In this document: positions 40,800 through 52,448 of the stretch, piece after piece
Layout: each line of letters opens with the position of its first letter
Numbering within the stretch: the first letter of the stretch is position 1
From: Portulaca oleracea
Lineage: Eukaryota > Streptophyta > Magnoliopsida > Caryophyllales > Portulacaceae
DNA: 64,000 bases
NCBI GenBank assembly: GCA_029582165.1
Contig: CM055881.1
Span: 21,536,594-21,600,593, forward strand
Direction: 5' to 3'
The notes under the pieces: generated by a model
Seen by the model: the letters and a program-made list of their open reading frames with translations, nothing else
Told to the model about the DNA's origin: nothing
The model's database searches: none
Translations under genes and position numbers: made by a program

Positions 40800-41433
40800 T
40801 GTTGGGTTAATGGTGTGGAGCCCAAATTATTATTTTGGTGGAATGAATTTTGGAAAGTCAAAATTATGCTTGGTGGGCAAGTTTCATATAATATTGAAGA
40901 TCTTCCAAGATTGTTTTCATTGAGGAAAGATATTATATAATGTGAAAAATGTTATATTTGTTACCAAATTGTGATGAAGCAATCACATGGAAATATAATA
41001 ATACTTTGGAATATAGTATCAAATTATTAGGAAACACATGTTTTTGGAAAGTTAATATTATTATTAACCGCAATATTATGTTGTAGTCTTGGCTATAAAT
41101 AGAACCTAGGTGTTAGGTTTATTTGTACAGCAATTGTAAGTTTTTCATCTTATATCACAAGAGATTGACCTGTAATCTCTGTGTCCCTGAGGGAGTTGTG
41201 TGAGGCTCATCTGTGAGTGTTGAGTTCTCAGGTTGTAACTCTAGGGAGGTTGTGAGAGATTGTGGAGGTTTGGGAATCTCTGAAACAATATTATAATCCT
41301 CTGATAATGCATCGTTCGTGGTTTTTTTTTTCCCAGTTTGGGTTTTTCCACGTTAATTCCTTGTGTTGAATCTTCATTTATTTTTCGCCCTTATTATTGT
41401 TTGTCTGCTAACTACGCCCTGAGAATCCTAATA
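40800..41433 (+). repeat. Copia LTR 3
   Basis: 634 bp, nearly identical to LTR 2 and LTR 6, with a one-base difference in the T run near the 3' end. Confidence 0.93.
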
Positions 41434-41485
41434 ACTTGTATCAGAGGTTTGGTTGGAGCGTGGTTGTTCTGCAGACTGAGAAGCA

Positions 41486-43039
41486 ATGGCGGGCGCAATT
41501 GTGAAGATTCTTGAATTCGATGGGAAAGACTACGCATGGTGGAGGATGCGCGTTGAGGATGTGCTCCGCCAGTAAAGATTGCATCTTGCGATGGGTGATA
41601 AGCCAAAAGAGATGGAACATAAGGATTGGGAAGAGCTTGATGGTCAGGCATTCAATGCAGTTGGTCGACGCTAGCTCAGAATGTGGCTTTGAACGTTAAA
41701 GATCAGAAAACGACGAAAGATCTGCTCGAGGCCTTGCAAAACACATATGAGAAACCTTCGGCGATGAACAAGGTATATGTGTTACGTCGTTTGTTTGAAT
41801 TTAAGATGCAAGAGTCTAGTGATATGCATGATAATATGAATGAGTTCAATATAATACTATCAAAGCTAACCTCTGTGGGATTCAATTTCGACGATGAGAT
41901 GAATGCTAACATACTATTGGCTACCCTACCTAAGTCTTTGGAAAATTTCATGACTTCTATAACTTCTTCAACTAAGAAGGGTGAGAAACTGAAGTTTGGG
42001 GAAATTAGAGACTTACTCCTGAATGAAAGTATTCGTAGGAAAGATTCCGATGTGTCTGAGTCTTCGGGGAATGGTATGACTGTCAGGGGTAGGAGGAATA
42101 GTGGGAGTTCGGGTCGGGGTCGATCAAAATCTAGAGGTCGAAACATGGAGCAAGTGTTGTATTAGAACTATGGTGATAGAGGTCATTTTCGTAGGGATTG
42201 TCCCAAACCTAAGAAGAGCAGCCATAATGACCAGGACTCTGTATATTCTGTTGAGGATTTTTGTGATGCCCTAACTGTTAATGTTGAAAAGTCAGAAGGT
42301 GGTTGGGTGATAGATTGGGGCGCTTCGTTTCACACTTCGTTTAGCAAAGAGGCCTTTAACAATTTTGTGAGTGGGAGGTTTGTCAGGGTTAGGCTTGCAA
42401 TCGGTCACAACCTAAAGGTGCTAGGAAGAGGTGATGTGAACATTAAAACTTCTAAGGGTGGAACTTAGAGGTTGAAGTATGTTCGGTATGTCCCAGGTCT
42501 GACCAAAAACCTTGTATCTATGAGTCAACTGGATGGGGGGGGTTTACGACGTGATTTGAAGATGGTCATTGGAGGGTAATGAAAGGATCTATGATAATTG
42601 CAAATGGCAGGAAAAAGGGGAAGTTATATTATTTCATTGATAACTCTAACATGCTGGTTCATGCTCGTCAAATGCGTGTTAGCTTCTCTGATGACAGACG
42701 GGTACCAGAAACGAGGAGGTTTCCGGTCGAGGCTACGGGAACGGATGGTCAGCCGAGGAACGCATCTAACCTGCACGGGAATTCGACAAGTTCAACACGA
42801 GGTAAAATCCCAATCAAAAATTCCACTAAGTTATTGACGATGATGCGTATGTCGAAGTTGCAGGGGCGTGATCAGTTCAAGTGCGAACCTATTGCTAAAA
42901 GACGAGTTGATGGGAGGTCAACTGGGACCTCTCTTGATCTTTGCTAAACAAGATCGAGATGGGTGCACTAGAGGACTCAGAGACGAGTGGTGGTGGTGAT
43001 GAACGACGAAGGCAACAATTTGGTCTCTAAATGGGAGAT
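41486..43039 (+). pseudogene. Copia unit 3 internal region
   Basis: gag starts MAGAIVKILEFDGKDYAWWR but meets a stop where other units have CAGCAAAG (here CAGTAAAG). At 41649-41672 the sequence ATGCAGTTGGTCGACGCTAG replaces GTACGGTTAGGCTGACGCTAG. The rest of gag is open to the same TAG in the knuckle. Protease is DWGA but keeps AGCAAAGAGG, not the double stop of unit 2. Confidence 0.8.
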
Positions 43040-43617
43040 TGTTGGGTTAATGGTGTGGAGCCCAAATTATTATTTTGGTGGAATGAATTTTGGAAAGTCA
43101 AAATTATGCTTGGTGGGCAAGTTTCATATAATATTGAAGATCTTCCAAGATTGTTTTCATTGAGGAAAGATATTATATAATGTGAAAAATATTATATTTG
43201 TTACCAAATTGTGATGAAGCAATCACATGGAAATATAATAATACTTTGGAATATAGTATCAAATTATTAGGAAACACATGTTTTTGGAAAGTTAATATTA
43301 TTATTAACCGCAATATTATGTTGTAGTCTTTGCTATAAATAGAACCTAGGTGTTAGGTTTATTTGTACAGCAATTGTGAGTTTTTCATCTTATATCACAA
43401 GAGATTGACCTGTAATCTCTGTGTCCCTGAGGGAGTTGTGTGAGGCTCATCTGTGAGTGTTGAGTTCTCAGGTTGTAACTCTAGGGAGGTTGTGAGAGAT
43501 TGTGGAGGTTTGGAAATCTCTGAAACAATATTATAATCCTCTGATAATGCATCGTTCGTGGTTTTTTTTTCCCAGTTTGGGTTTTTCCACGTTAATTCCT
43601 TGTGTTGAATCCTAATA
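43040..43617 (+). repeat. Copia LTR 4 (56-bp deletion near the 3' end)
   Basis: 578 bp. The segment from CTTCATTTATTTTTCGCCC to CCTGAGAAT is missing, so TGTTGAAT joins directly to CCTAATA. Both sides share GAAT, fitting a microhomology deletion. This accounts for most of the shorter 2165-bp spacing. Confidence 0.93.
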
Positions 43618-43669
43618 ACTTGTATCAGAGGTTTGGTTGGAGCGTGGTTGATCTGCAGACTGAGAAGCA

Positions 43670-45204
43670 ATGGCGGGCGCAATTGTGAAGATTCTTGAAT
43701 TCGATGGGAAAGACTACGCATGGTGGAGGATGCGCGTTGAGGATGTGCTCCGCCAGCAAAGATTGCATCTTGCGATGGGTGATAAGCCAAAAGAGATGGA
43801 ACATAAGGATTGGGAAGAGCTTGATGGTCAGGCATTCAGTACGGTTAGGCTGACGCTAGCTCAGAATGTGGCTTTGAACGTTAAAGATCAGAAAACGACG
43901 AAAGATCTGCTCGAGGCCATGCAAAACACATATGAGAAACCTTCGGCGATGAACAAGGTATATGTGTTACGTCGTTTGTTTGAATTTAAGATGCAAGAGT
44001 CTAGTGATATGCATGATAATATGAATGAGTTCAATATAATACTATCAAAGCTAACCTCTGTGGGATTCAATTTCGACGATGAGATGAATGCTAACATACT
44101 ATTGGCTACCCTACCTAAGTCTTTGGAAAATTTCATGACTTCTATAACTTCTTCAACTAAGAAGGGTGAGAAACTGAAGTTTGGGGAAATTAGAGACTTA
44201 CTCCTGAATGAAAGTATTCGTAGGAAAGATTCCGATGTGTCTGAGTCTTCGGGGAATGGTATGACTGTCAGGGGTAGGAGGAATAGTGGGAGTTCGGGTC
44301 GGGGTCGATCAAAATCTAGAGGTCGAAACATGGAGCAAGTGTTGTATTAGAACTATGGTGATAGAGGTCATTTTCGTAGGGATTGTCCCAAACCTAAGAA
44401 GAGCAGCCATAATGACCAGGACTCTATATATTCTGTTGAGGATTTTTGTGATGCCCTAACTATTAATGTTGAAAAGTCAGAAGGTGGTTGGGTGATAGAT
44501 TGGGGCGCTTCGTTTCACACTTCGTTTAGCAAAGAGGCCTTTAACAATTTTGTGAGTGGGAGGTTTGTCAAGGTTAGGCTTGCAATCGGTCACAACCTAA
44601 AGGTGCTAGGAAGAGGTGATGTGAACATTAAAACTTCTAAGGGTGGAACTTAGAGGTTGAAGTATGTTCGGTATGTCCCGGGTCTGACCAAAAACCTTGT
44701 ATCTATGAGTCAATTGGATGGGGGGGTTTACGACGTGATTTGAAGATGGTCATTGGAGGGTAATGAAAGGATCTATGATAATTGCAAATGGCAGGAAAAA
44801 GGGGAAGTTATATTATTTCATTGATAACTCTAACATGCTGGTTCATGCTCGTCAAATGCGTGTTAGCTTCTCTGATGATGAATGGTACGAAACGAGGAGG
44901 TTTCCGGCCGAGGCTACGGAACGGATGGTCACCGAGGAACGATCTAACTGCACGGAATTCGACAAGTTCAACACGAGGTAAAATCCCAATCAAAAATTCC
45001 ACTAAGTTATTGTGATGATGCGTATGTCGAAGTTGCGGCGTGATCGGTTCAAGTGCGAACCTATTGCTAAAAGACGAGTTGATGGGAGGTCAATCGACCT
45101 CTCTTGATCTTTGCTAAACAAGATCGAGATGGGTGCACTAGAGGACTCGAGAGCAGTGGTGGTGATGAGCACGAAGGCAACAATTTGGTCTCTAAATGGG
45201 AGAT
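43670..45204 (+). pseudogene. Copia unit 4 internal region (best preserved gag)
   Basis: gag is open for 226 codons from ATG 43670 to the shared TAG after RGRNMEQVLY. It contains the whole UBN2-type domain (EFDGKDYAWWRMRVEDVLRQ, QRLHLAMGDKPKEMEHKD, SAMNKVYVLRRLFEFKMQ). The knuckle and protease carry the same defects as the other units. Between about 44870 and 45180 there are about ten losses of 1-3 bases that no other unit shows, and BLAST-like comparison by eye finds them only here. Confidence 0.82.
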
Positions 45205-45839
45205 TGTTGGGTTAATGGTGTGGAGCCCAAATTATTATTTTGGTGGAATGAATTTTGGAAAGTCAAAATTATGCTTGGTGGGCAAGTTTCATATAATATT
45301 GAAGATCTTCCAAGATTGTTTTCATTGAGGAAAGATATTATATAATGTGAAAAATATTATATTTGTTACCAAATTGTGATGAAGCAATCACATGGAAATA
45401 TAATAATACTTTGGAATATAGTATCAAATTATTAGGAAACACATGTTTTTGGAAAGTTAATATTATTATTAACCGCAATATTATGTTGTAGTCTTGGCTA
45501 TAAATAGAACCTAGGTGTTAGGTTTATTTGTACAGCAATTGTGAGTTTTTCATCTTATATCACAAGAGATTGACCTGTAATCTCTGTGTCCCTGAGGGAG
45601 TTGTGTGAGGCTCATCTGTGAGTGTTGAGTTCTCAGGTTGTAACTCTAGGGAGGTTGAGAGAGATTGTGGAGGTTTGGAAATCTCTGAAACAATATTATA
45701 ATCCTCAGATAATGCATCGTTCGTGGTTTTTTTTTTTCCCAGTTTGGGTTTTTCCACGTTAATTCCTTGTGTTGAATCTTCATTTATTTTTCGCCCTTAT
45801 TATTGTTTGTCTGCTAACTACGCCCTGAGAATCCTAATA
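45205..45839 (+). repeat. Copia LTR 5
   Basis: 635 bp, close to LTRs 2, 3 and 6. It has GAGGTTGAGAGAGA where others have GAGGTTGTGAGAGA. The primer region after it reads CTTCTATCAGAGG. Confidence 0.93.
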
Positions 45840-45891
45840 ACTTCTATCAGAGGTTTGGTTGGAGCGTGGTTGTTCTGCAGACTGAGAAGCA

Positions 45892-47443
45892 ATGGCGGGC
45901 GCAATTGTGAAGATTCTTGAATTCGATGGGAAAGACTACGCATGGTGGAGGATGCGCGTTGAGGATGTGCTCCGCCAGCAAAGATTGCATCTTGCGATGG
46001 GTGATAAGCCAAAAGAGATGGAACATAAGGATTGGGAAGAGCTTGATGGTCAGGCATTCAGTACGGTTAGGCTGACGCTAGCTCAGAATGTGGCTTTGAA
46101 CGTTAAAGATCAGAAAACGACGAAAGATCTGCTCGAGGCCATGCAAAACACATATGAGAAACCTTCGGCGATGAACAAGGTATATGTGTTACGTCGTTTG
46201 TTTGAATTTAAGATGCAAGAGTCTAGTGATATGCATGATAATATGAATGAGTTCAATATAATACTATCAAAGCTAACCTCTGTGGGATTCAATTTCGACG
46301 ATGAGATGAATGCTAACATACTATTGGCTACCCTACCTAAGTCTTTGGAAAATTTCATGACTTCTATAACTTCTTCAACTAAGAAGGGTTAGAAACTGAA
46401 GTTTGGGGAAATTAGAGACTTACTCCTGAATGAAAGTATTCGTAGGAAAGATTCCGATGTGTCTGAGTCTTCGGGGAATGGTATGACTGTCAGGGGTAGG
46501 AGGAATAGTGGGAGTTCGGGTCGGGGTCGATCAAAATCTAGAGGTCGAAACATGGAGCATGTGTTGTATTAGAACTATGGTGATAGAGGTCATTTTCGTA
46601 GGGATTGTCCCAAACCTAAGAAGAGCAGCCATAATGACCAGGACTCTGTATATTCTGTTGAGGATTTTTGTGATGCCCTAACTGTTAATGTTGAAAAGTC
46701 AGAAGGTGGTTGGGTGATAGATTGGGGCGCTTCGTTTCACACTTCGTTTAGCTAGTAGGCCTTTAACAATTTTGTGAGTAGGAGGTTTGGCAGGGTTAGG
46801 CTTGCAATCGGTCACAACCTAAAGGTGCTAGGAAGAGGTGATGTGAACATTAAAACTTCTAAGGGTGGAACTTAGAGGTTGAAGTATGTTCGGTATGTCC
46901 CGGGTCTGACCAAAATCCTTGTATCTATGAGTCAATTGGATGGGGGGTTTACGACGTGATTTGAAGATGGTCATTGGAGGGTAATGAAAGGATCTATGAT
47001 AATTGCAAATGGCAGGAAAAAGGGGAAGTTATATTATTTCATTGATAACTCTAACATGCTGGTTCATGCTCGTCAAATGCGTGTTAGCTTCTCTGATGAC
47101 AGAAGGGTACCAGAAACGAGGAGGTTTCCGGTCGAGGCTACGGGAACGGATGGTCAGCCGAGGAACGCATCTAACCTGCACGGGAATTCGACAAGTTCAA
47201 CACGAGGTAAAATCCCAATCAAAAATTCCACTAAGTTATTGACGATGATGCGTATGTCGAAGTTGCAGGGGCGTGATCAGTTCAAGTGCGAACCTATTGC
47301 TAAAAGACGAGTTGATGGGAGGTCAACTGGGACCTCTCTTGATCTTTGCTAAACAAGATCGAGATGGGTGCACTAGAGGACTCAGAGGCAGTGGTGGTGG
47401 TGATGAGCATTTAAGGCAACAATTTGGTCTCTAAATGGGAGAT
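45892..47443 (+). pseudogene. Copia unit 5 internal region
   Basis: gag is open for 166 codons and stops at AAGGGTTAG, where other units have GAG. The gag C-terminus remains recognisable beyond. Protease shares the double stop AGCTAGTAGGCC with unit 2. The 3' leader has GAGCATTTAAGGCAAC in place of GAACGACGAAGGCAAC. Confidence 0.8.
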
Positions 47444-48077
47444 TGTTGGGTTAATGGTGTGGAGCCCAAATTATTATTTTGGTGGAATGAATTTTGGAAA
47501 GTCAAAATTATGCTTGGTGGGCAAGTTTCATATAATATTGAAGATCTTCCAAGATTGTTTTCATTGAGGAAAGATATTATATAATGTGAAAAATATTATA
47601 TTTGTTACCAAATTGTGATGAGGCAATCACATGGAAATATAATAATACTTTGGAATATAGTATCAAATTATTAGGAAACACATGTTTTTGGAAAGTTAAT
47701 ATTATTATTAACCGCAATATTATGTTGTAGTCTTGGCTATAAATAGAACCTAGGTGTTAGGTTTATTTGTACAGCAATTGTGAGTTTTTCATCTTATATC
47801 ACAAGAGATTGACCTGTAATCTCTGTGTCCCTGAGGGAGTTGTGTGAGGCTCATCTGTGAGTGTTGAGTTCTCAGGTTGTAACTCTAGGGAGGTTGTGAG
47901 AGATTGTGGAGGTTTGGGAATCTCTGAAACAATATTATAATCCTCTGATAATGCATCGTTCGTGGTTTTTTTTTTCCCAGTTTGGGTTTTTCCACGTTAA
48001 TTCCTTGTGTTGAATCTTCATTTATTTTTCGCCCTTATTATTGTTTGTCTGCTAACTACGCCCTGAGAATCCTAATA
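47444..48077 (+). repeat. Copia LTR 6
   Basis: 634 bp. It shares GAGGCAATCACATGG with LTR 7, whereas LTRs 2-5 have GAAGCAATCACATGG, so it is intermediate between the internal and the terminal LTR types. Confidence 0.93.
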
Positions 48078-48129
48078 ACTTGTATCAGAGGTTCGGTTGG
48101 AGCGTGGTTGATCTGCAGACTGAGAAGCA

Positions 48130-49682
48130 ATGGCGGGCGCAATTGTGAAGATTCTTGAATTCGATGGGAAAGACTACGCATGGTGGAGGATGCGCGTTGA
48201 GGATGTGCTCCGCCAGCAAAGATTGCATCTTGCGATGGGTGATAAGCCAAAAGAGATGGAACATAAGGATTGGGAAGAGCTTGATGGTCGTGCATTCAAG
48301 ATGCAGTTGGTGGACGCTAGCTCAGAATGTGGCTTTGAACGTTAAAGATCAGAAAACGACGAAAGATCTGCTCGAGGCCTTGCAAAACACATATGAGAAA
48401 CCTTCGGCGATGAACAAGGTATATGTGTTACGTCGTTTGTTTGAATTTAAGATGCAAGAGTCTAGTGATATGCATGATAATATGAATGAGTTCAATATAA
48501 TACTATCAAAGCTAACCTCTGTGGGATTCAATTTCGACGATGAGATGAATGCTAACATACTATTGGCTACCCTACCTAAGTCTTTGGAAAATTTCATGAC
48601 TTCTATAACTTCTTCAACTAAGAAGGGTGAGAAACTGAAGTTTGGGGAAATTAGAGACTTACTCCTGAATGAAAGTATTCGTAGGAAAGATTCCGATGTG
48701 ACTGAGTCTTCGGGGAATGGTATGACCGCTGTAGGAGGAATAGTGGGAGTTCGGGTCGGGGTCGATCAAAATCTAGAGGTCGAAACATGGAGCAAGTGTT
48801 GTATTAGAACTATGGTGATAGAGGTCATTTTCGTAGGGATTGTCCCAAACCTAAGAAGAGCAGCCATAATGACCAGGACTCTGTATATTCTGTTGAGGAT
48901 TTTTGTGATGCCCTAACTGTTAATGTTGAAAAGTCAGAAGGTGGTTGGGTGATAGATTGGGGCGCTTCGTTTCACACTTCGTTTAGCAAAGAGGCCTTTA
49001 ACAATTTTGTGAGTGGGAGGTTTGTCAGGGTTAGGCTTGCAATCGGTCACAACCTAAAGGTGCTAGGAAGAGGTGATGTGAACATTAAAACTTCTAAGGG
49101 TGGAACTTAGAGGTTGAAGTATGTTCGGTATGTCCCGGGTCTGACCAAAAACCTTGTATCTATGAGTCAATTGGATGGGGGGGGGTTTACGACGTGATTT
49201 GAAGATGGTCATTGGAGGGTAATGAAAGGATCTATGATAATTGCAAATGGCAGGAAAAAGGGGAAGTTATATTATTTCATTGATAACTCTAACATGCTGG
49301 TTCATGCTCGTCAAATGCGTGTTAGCTTCTCTGATGACAGAAGGGTACCAGAAACGAGGAGGTTTCCGGTCGAGGCTACGGGAACGGATGGTCAGCCGAG
49401 GAATGCATCTAACCTAAACGGGAATTCGACAAGTTCAACACGAGGTAAAATCCCAATCAAAAATTCCACTAAGTTATTGACGATGATGTGTATGTCGAAG
49501 TTGCAGGGGCGTGATCAGTTCAAGTGCGAACCTATTGCTAAAAGACGAGTTGATGGGAGGTCAACTGGGACCTCTCTTGATCTTTGCTAAACAAGATCGA
49601 GATGGGTGCACTAGAGGACTCAAAGACGAGTGGTGGTGGTGATGAACGACGAAGGCAACAATTTGGTCTCCAAATGGGAGAT
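48130..49682 (+). pseudogene. Copia unit 6 internal region
   Basis: gag opens at ATG 48130 and is disrupted at about 48286-48310, where CGTGCATTCAAGATGCAGTT replaces the normal sequence and shifts the frame. The ATGCAGTTGGT word is otherwise only in unit 3. Downstream gag is open, then GGTATGACCGCTGTAGG replaces GGTATGACTGTCAGGGGTAGG. Protease is DWGA with AGCAAAGAGG. Confidence 0.8.
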
Positions 49683-50315
49683 TGTTGGGTTAATTGTGTG
49701 GAGCCCAAATTATTATTTTGGTGGAATGAATTTTGGAAAGTCAAAATTATGTTTGGTGGGCAAGTTTCATATAATATTGAAGATCTTCCAAGATTGTTTT
49801 CATTGAGGAAAGATATTATATAATGTGAAAAATATTATATTTGTTACCAAATTGTGATGAGGCAATCACATGGAAATATAATATTACTTTGGAATATAGT
49901 ATCAAATTATTAGGAAACACATGTTTTTGGAAAATTAATATTATTATTAACCGCAATATTTAATTGTAGTATTGGCTATAAATAGGACCTAGGTGTTAGG
50001 TTTATTTGTACAACAATTGAGAGTGTTTCATCTTATACCACAAGATATTAACCTGTAATATCTATGTCCCTGAGGGAGTTATATGAAGCTCATCTGTGAG
50101 TGTTGTGTTCTCAGGTTGTAACTCTAGGGAGGTTGTGAGAGATTGTGGAGGTTTGGGAATCTCTGAAACACTATTATAATCCTCTGATAGTGCATCGTTT
50201 GTGGTTTTTTTTTCCCGGTTTGGGTTTTTCCACGTTAATTCCTTGTGTTGAATCTTTATTTATTTTTCGCCCTCATTATTGTTTGTCTGCTTACTACGCC
50301 ATGAGAATCCTAATA
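49683..50315 (+). repeat. Copia LTR 7 (original 3' LTR)
   Basis: 633 bp. It shares TAATTGTGTGG and ATATTACTTT with LTR 1 and ends CCTAATA directly against the right TAAAC. It is preceded by CAAATGGGAGAT, the polypurine tract. Confidence 0.95.
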
Positions 50316-50478
50316 TAAACATGTAAGAATGAATTGATTAAGAATGAGATGTAGAAAAAAAATACTGGCAATGAATAATGATTATGGTAAAGTCTGATAA
50401 AATATGGTAGAAAATAAAAAATGCGATGCAATGTGGTACAGCACCGCAACCATATAAAAGAACTAGCTTAATCCGATT

Positions 50479-50558
50479 GGTTTTGACTATGACCTAAGAA
50501 ATTAAACATATTGCTTGTGGTTTTGACTGTGACCTAAGAAATTAAACATATTGGTTGT
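50479..50558 (+). repeat. 40-bp tandem duplication
   Basis: GGTTTTGACTRTGACCTAAG followed by AAATTAAACATATTGSTTGT is present twice in tandem, with two mismatches. Confidence 0.9.
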
Positions 50559-51137
50559 GGCCTTAGTGGACCATGATTTAAGCATATATGAGTGCTTGTG
50601 CAACAGCATACATTGACGTTGATGTTAATGTAATATCATACATGAAAAATACAAGACTAGTTGATTATTTTAGCGGTTTAGAAAGAGTATCGCATCAAAT
50701 TAGTGGACTTGGTGATAGATACTCATTTTATTAATGGATGACATGAAAGATAAGGATCCCCATCTTCTTTGTTCCCACTTGGTCTCCACGTAATTTAAAC
50801 AATGTTGTGCATGATTTCACCCACCTCATTTTATATAAACAATTGGCTAGGATTCATTAGCTTCCACCATGATGTTAATTGTTAATCACTATCCTCTTTT
50901 TTAATTACAAAAAATTCCACTGCTTTCACAATGGTCCCTCCAATATATTATTAGTCCATTATATTAACAGCGGCTCATGTCTATAACCACGATGTTAATA
51001 TATTAATGTTATGTTTGATTGAAAGGAAAATAATTTTGGAAGAAATGGTTTTTTTTAAGGGAAATAATTTTGCAAGAAAAATAGCTTTTAAGTCACAATT
51101 TTCCTTGTTTAATAGGACACAGATCATTTTTCAAAAA
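50559..51137. other. AT-rich DNA, no gene seen
   Basis: The sequence is AT-rich and resembles upstream or intergenic DNA. A TATATAAAC near 50832 has no ORF downstream. No other feature was recognised. Confidence 0.5.
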
Positions 51138-51139
51138 AT

Positions 51140-52030
51140 GACGATATATGTTACAAATAAAAAAAAATTTGGAACTCAAAATTCATATTTAAACTTTTAT
51201 TACCCCATTTTATCATATCATAAACTTTAAATTCAAACAACTACATTTGAATTCTGCTCTTAAATTTGAGTTAGTTTTAGTGGTAAAAAATGTTAGTATA
51301 TGTGGCGATAAATGTTATCTGATAAATTATTTTGTGGTCAAATTAAAAATTCGCATTTGAGCTTCTTTTAATCAATTCTATCATATTATAAGTTTCGAGT
51401 CGAACCGTTGAAATTGAATTTTACTCTTAAGTTTAAGTTAGATTTACCATCAAAATATGTTGACATAAGTGACGATATATATGTTACAAATGGAAATACT
51501 TGGAGCTCAAAATTCATATTTGAGCTTTTTTTTTCACTATATCCTACCATATCCAAAAAATTGATTCAAATAGCTAAATTTAAAATTTGCTTTAAAGTTC
51601 TAGTTAGTTTTACTGCAGTAAAATGTCAATATATGTAGCAATAAATTTTATCAGACAAAAATATTTAGAGATTAAAATTCATATTTAAGTTTCTTTATCA
51701 ATTCCATAGTATTCTAATGTTTTTAGCCAAACAATTAAAATTGAATTTCGCTCTTATGTTTCAGTCAGATGTAACACTAAAAGCATGTCAACATATGTGG
51801 TGATATATGTTGATATATTTTACAATAAAAATATTTGGACCCCAAAATTCATATTTGAACTTTTTTACTGCATCCTATCATATCATAAATTTCAATGCAA
51901 ATAGTTAAATTTGAATTTTCTGTAAACTTTCAGTTAGTTTTAACGGCAAAAAAATGTTGACATATGTGGCTATATATGTTATTAAATAAAAATATTTTTA
52001 GCTAAAAATTCATCTTCGATCTTTTCTTGG
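51140..52030 (+). repeat. Degenerate ~165-bp tandem repeat, about 5.4 units
   Basis: The anchor GTGrCGATAwATGTTAy recurs at about 51142, 51306, 51473, 51639, 51801 and 51970, spacings 164, 167, 166, 162 and 169 bp. Each unit also has AAAATTCATATTTGAGCTTT, a TATCATATCATAA-like word and GTTAGTTTTA. Units differ strongly, so the array is old. Short open frames inside are incidental. Confidence 0.8.
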
Positions 52031-52448
52031 CATTTTTTTATTATGGAAAGCTACTACTTAAGACCATCATCCCCAACATAATTTGATTATGGAAAGCTTG
52101 AATTGTCTTAGAAAAATCAAAATGTTCATTTGGCTCCAAATGGTCATTTAAGGCCCCTTTTTCGACATTTTTGTTTCATTAACCCCCCTACTAAGTTTAC
52201 AATTGTTCTTCCATGGCTACTACACAGGCAATTCAGTAGCAAAACCTCCAATGACTTATTTTAAGTCACATAAAATCACAAACACATCCCTAACATTCCA
52301 TAACCCAATACTTTTCATCAAAAACCACTAATTTTCATCACTTTAACACTTGAATTCCAATACTTGAACAACCCAAGTTCATCCATTAACAACCATGTAT
52401 CAATCACAACTCAAAGCTCCTCATTAATCACACATTTTCGATTTTAGA
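52031..52448. other. AT-rich DNA, no gene seen
   Basis: Only a short repeat, ATTATGGAAAGCT (about 52041 and 52086), was noticed. Confidence 0.5.

Larger units (their letters stand above)
10077..50320 (+). mobile_element. Copia retrotransposon locus expanded into a tandem array (7 LTRs, 6 units), flanked by TAAAC
   Basis: The same 5 bp, TAAAC, stand immediately outside the first LTR (10077-10081) and the last LTR (50316-50320), the mark of a single original integration. Between them are seven LTRs starting at 10082, 38563, 40800, 43040, 45205, 47444 and 49683. The last six are spaced 2237, 2240, 2165, 2239 and 2239 bp apart. Each internal unit holds gag, the start of protease, a pre-integrase piece and a 3' leader; integrase, RT and RNase H are absent. 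Unit 1 is interrupted by an Athila element at 11676-37997. Gag sequence places it in the Tork/TNT1-like part of Ty1/copia. Unequal recombination between LTRs explains the array better than repeated insertion. Confidence 0.9.

Noticed and set aside
38563..50315. Interpretation of the array as separate solo LTRs and independent copia insertions
   Set aside because: Internal LTR borders have no target duplications, spacing is regular and defects are shared; only the outermost ends carry TAAAC.
51140..52030. Possible CRISPR-like array
   Set aside because: Repeats are whole diverged tandem units without unique spacers, and the genome is plant.
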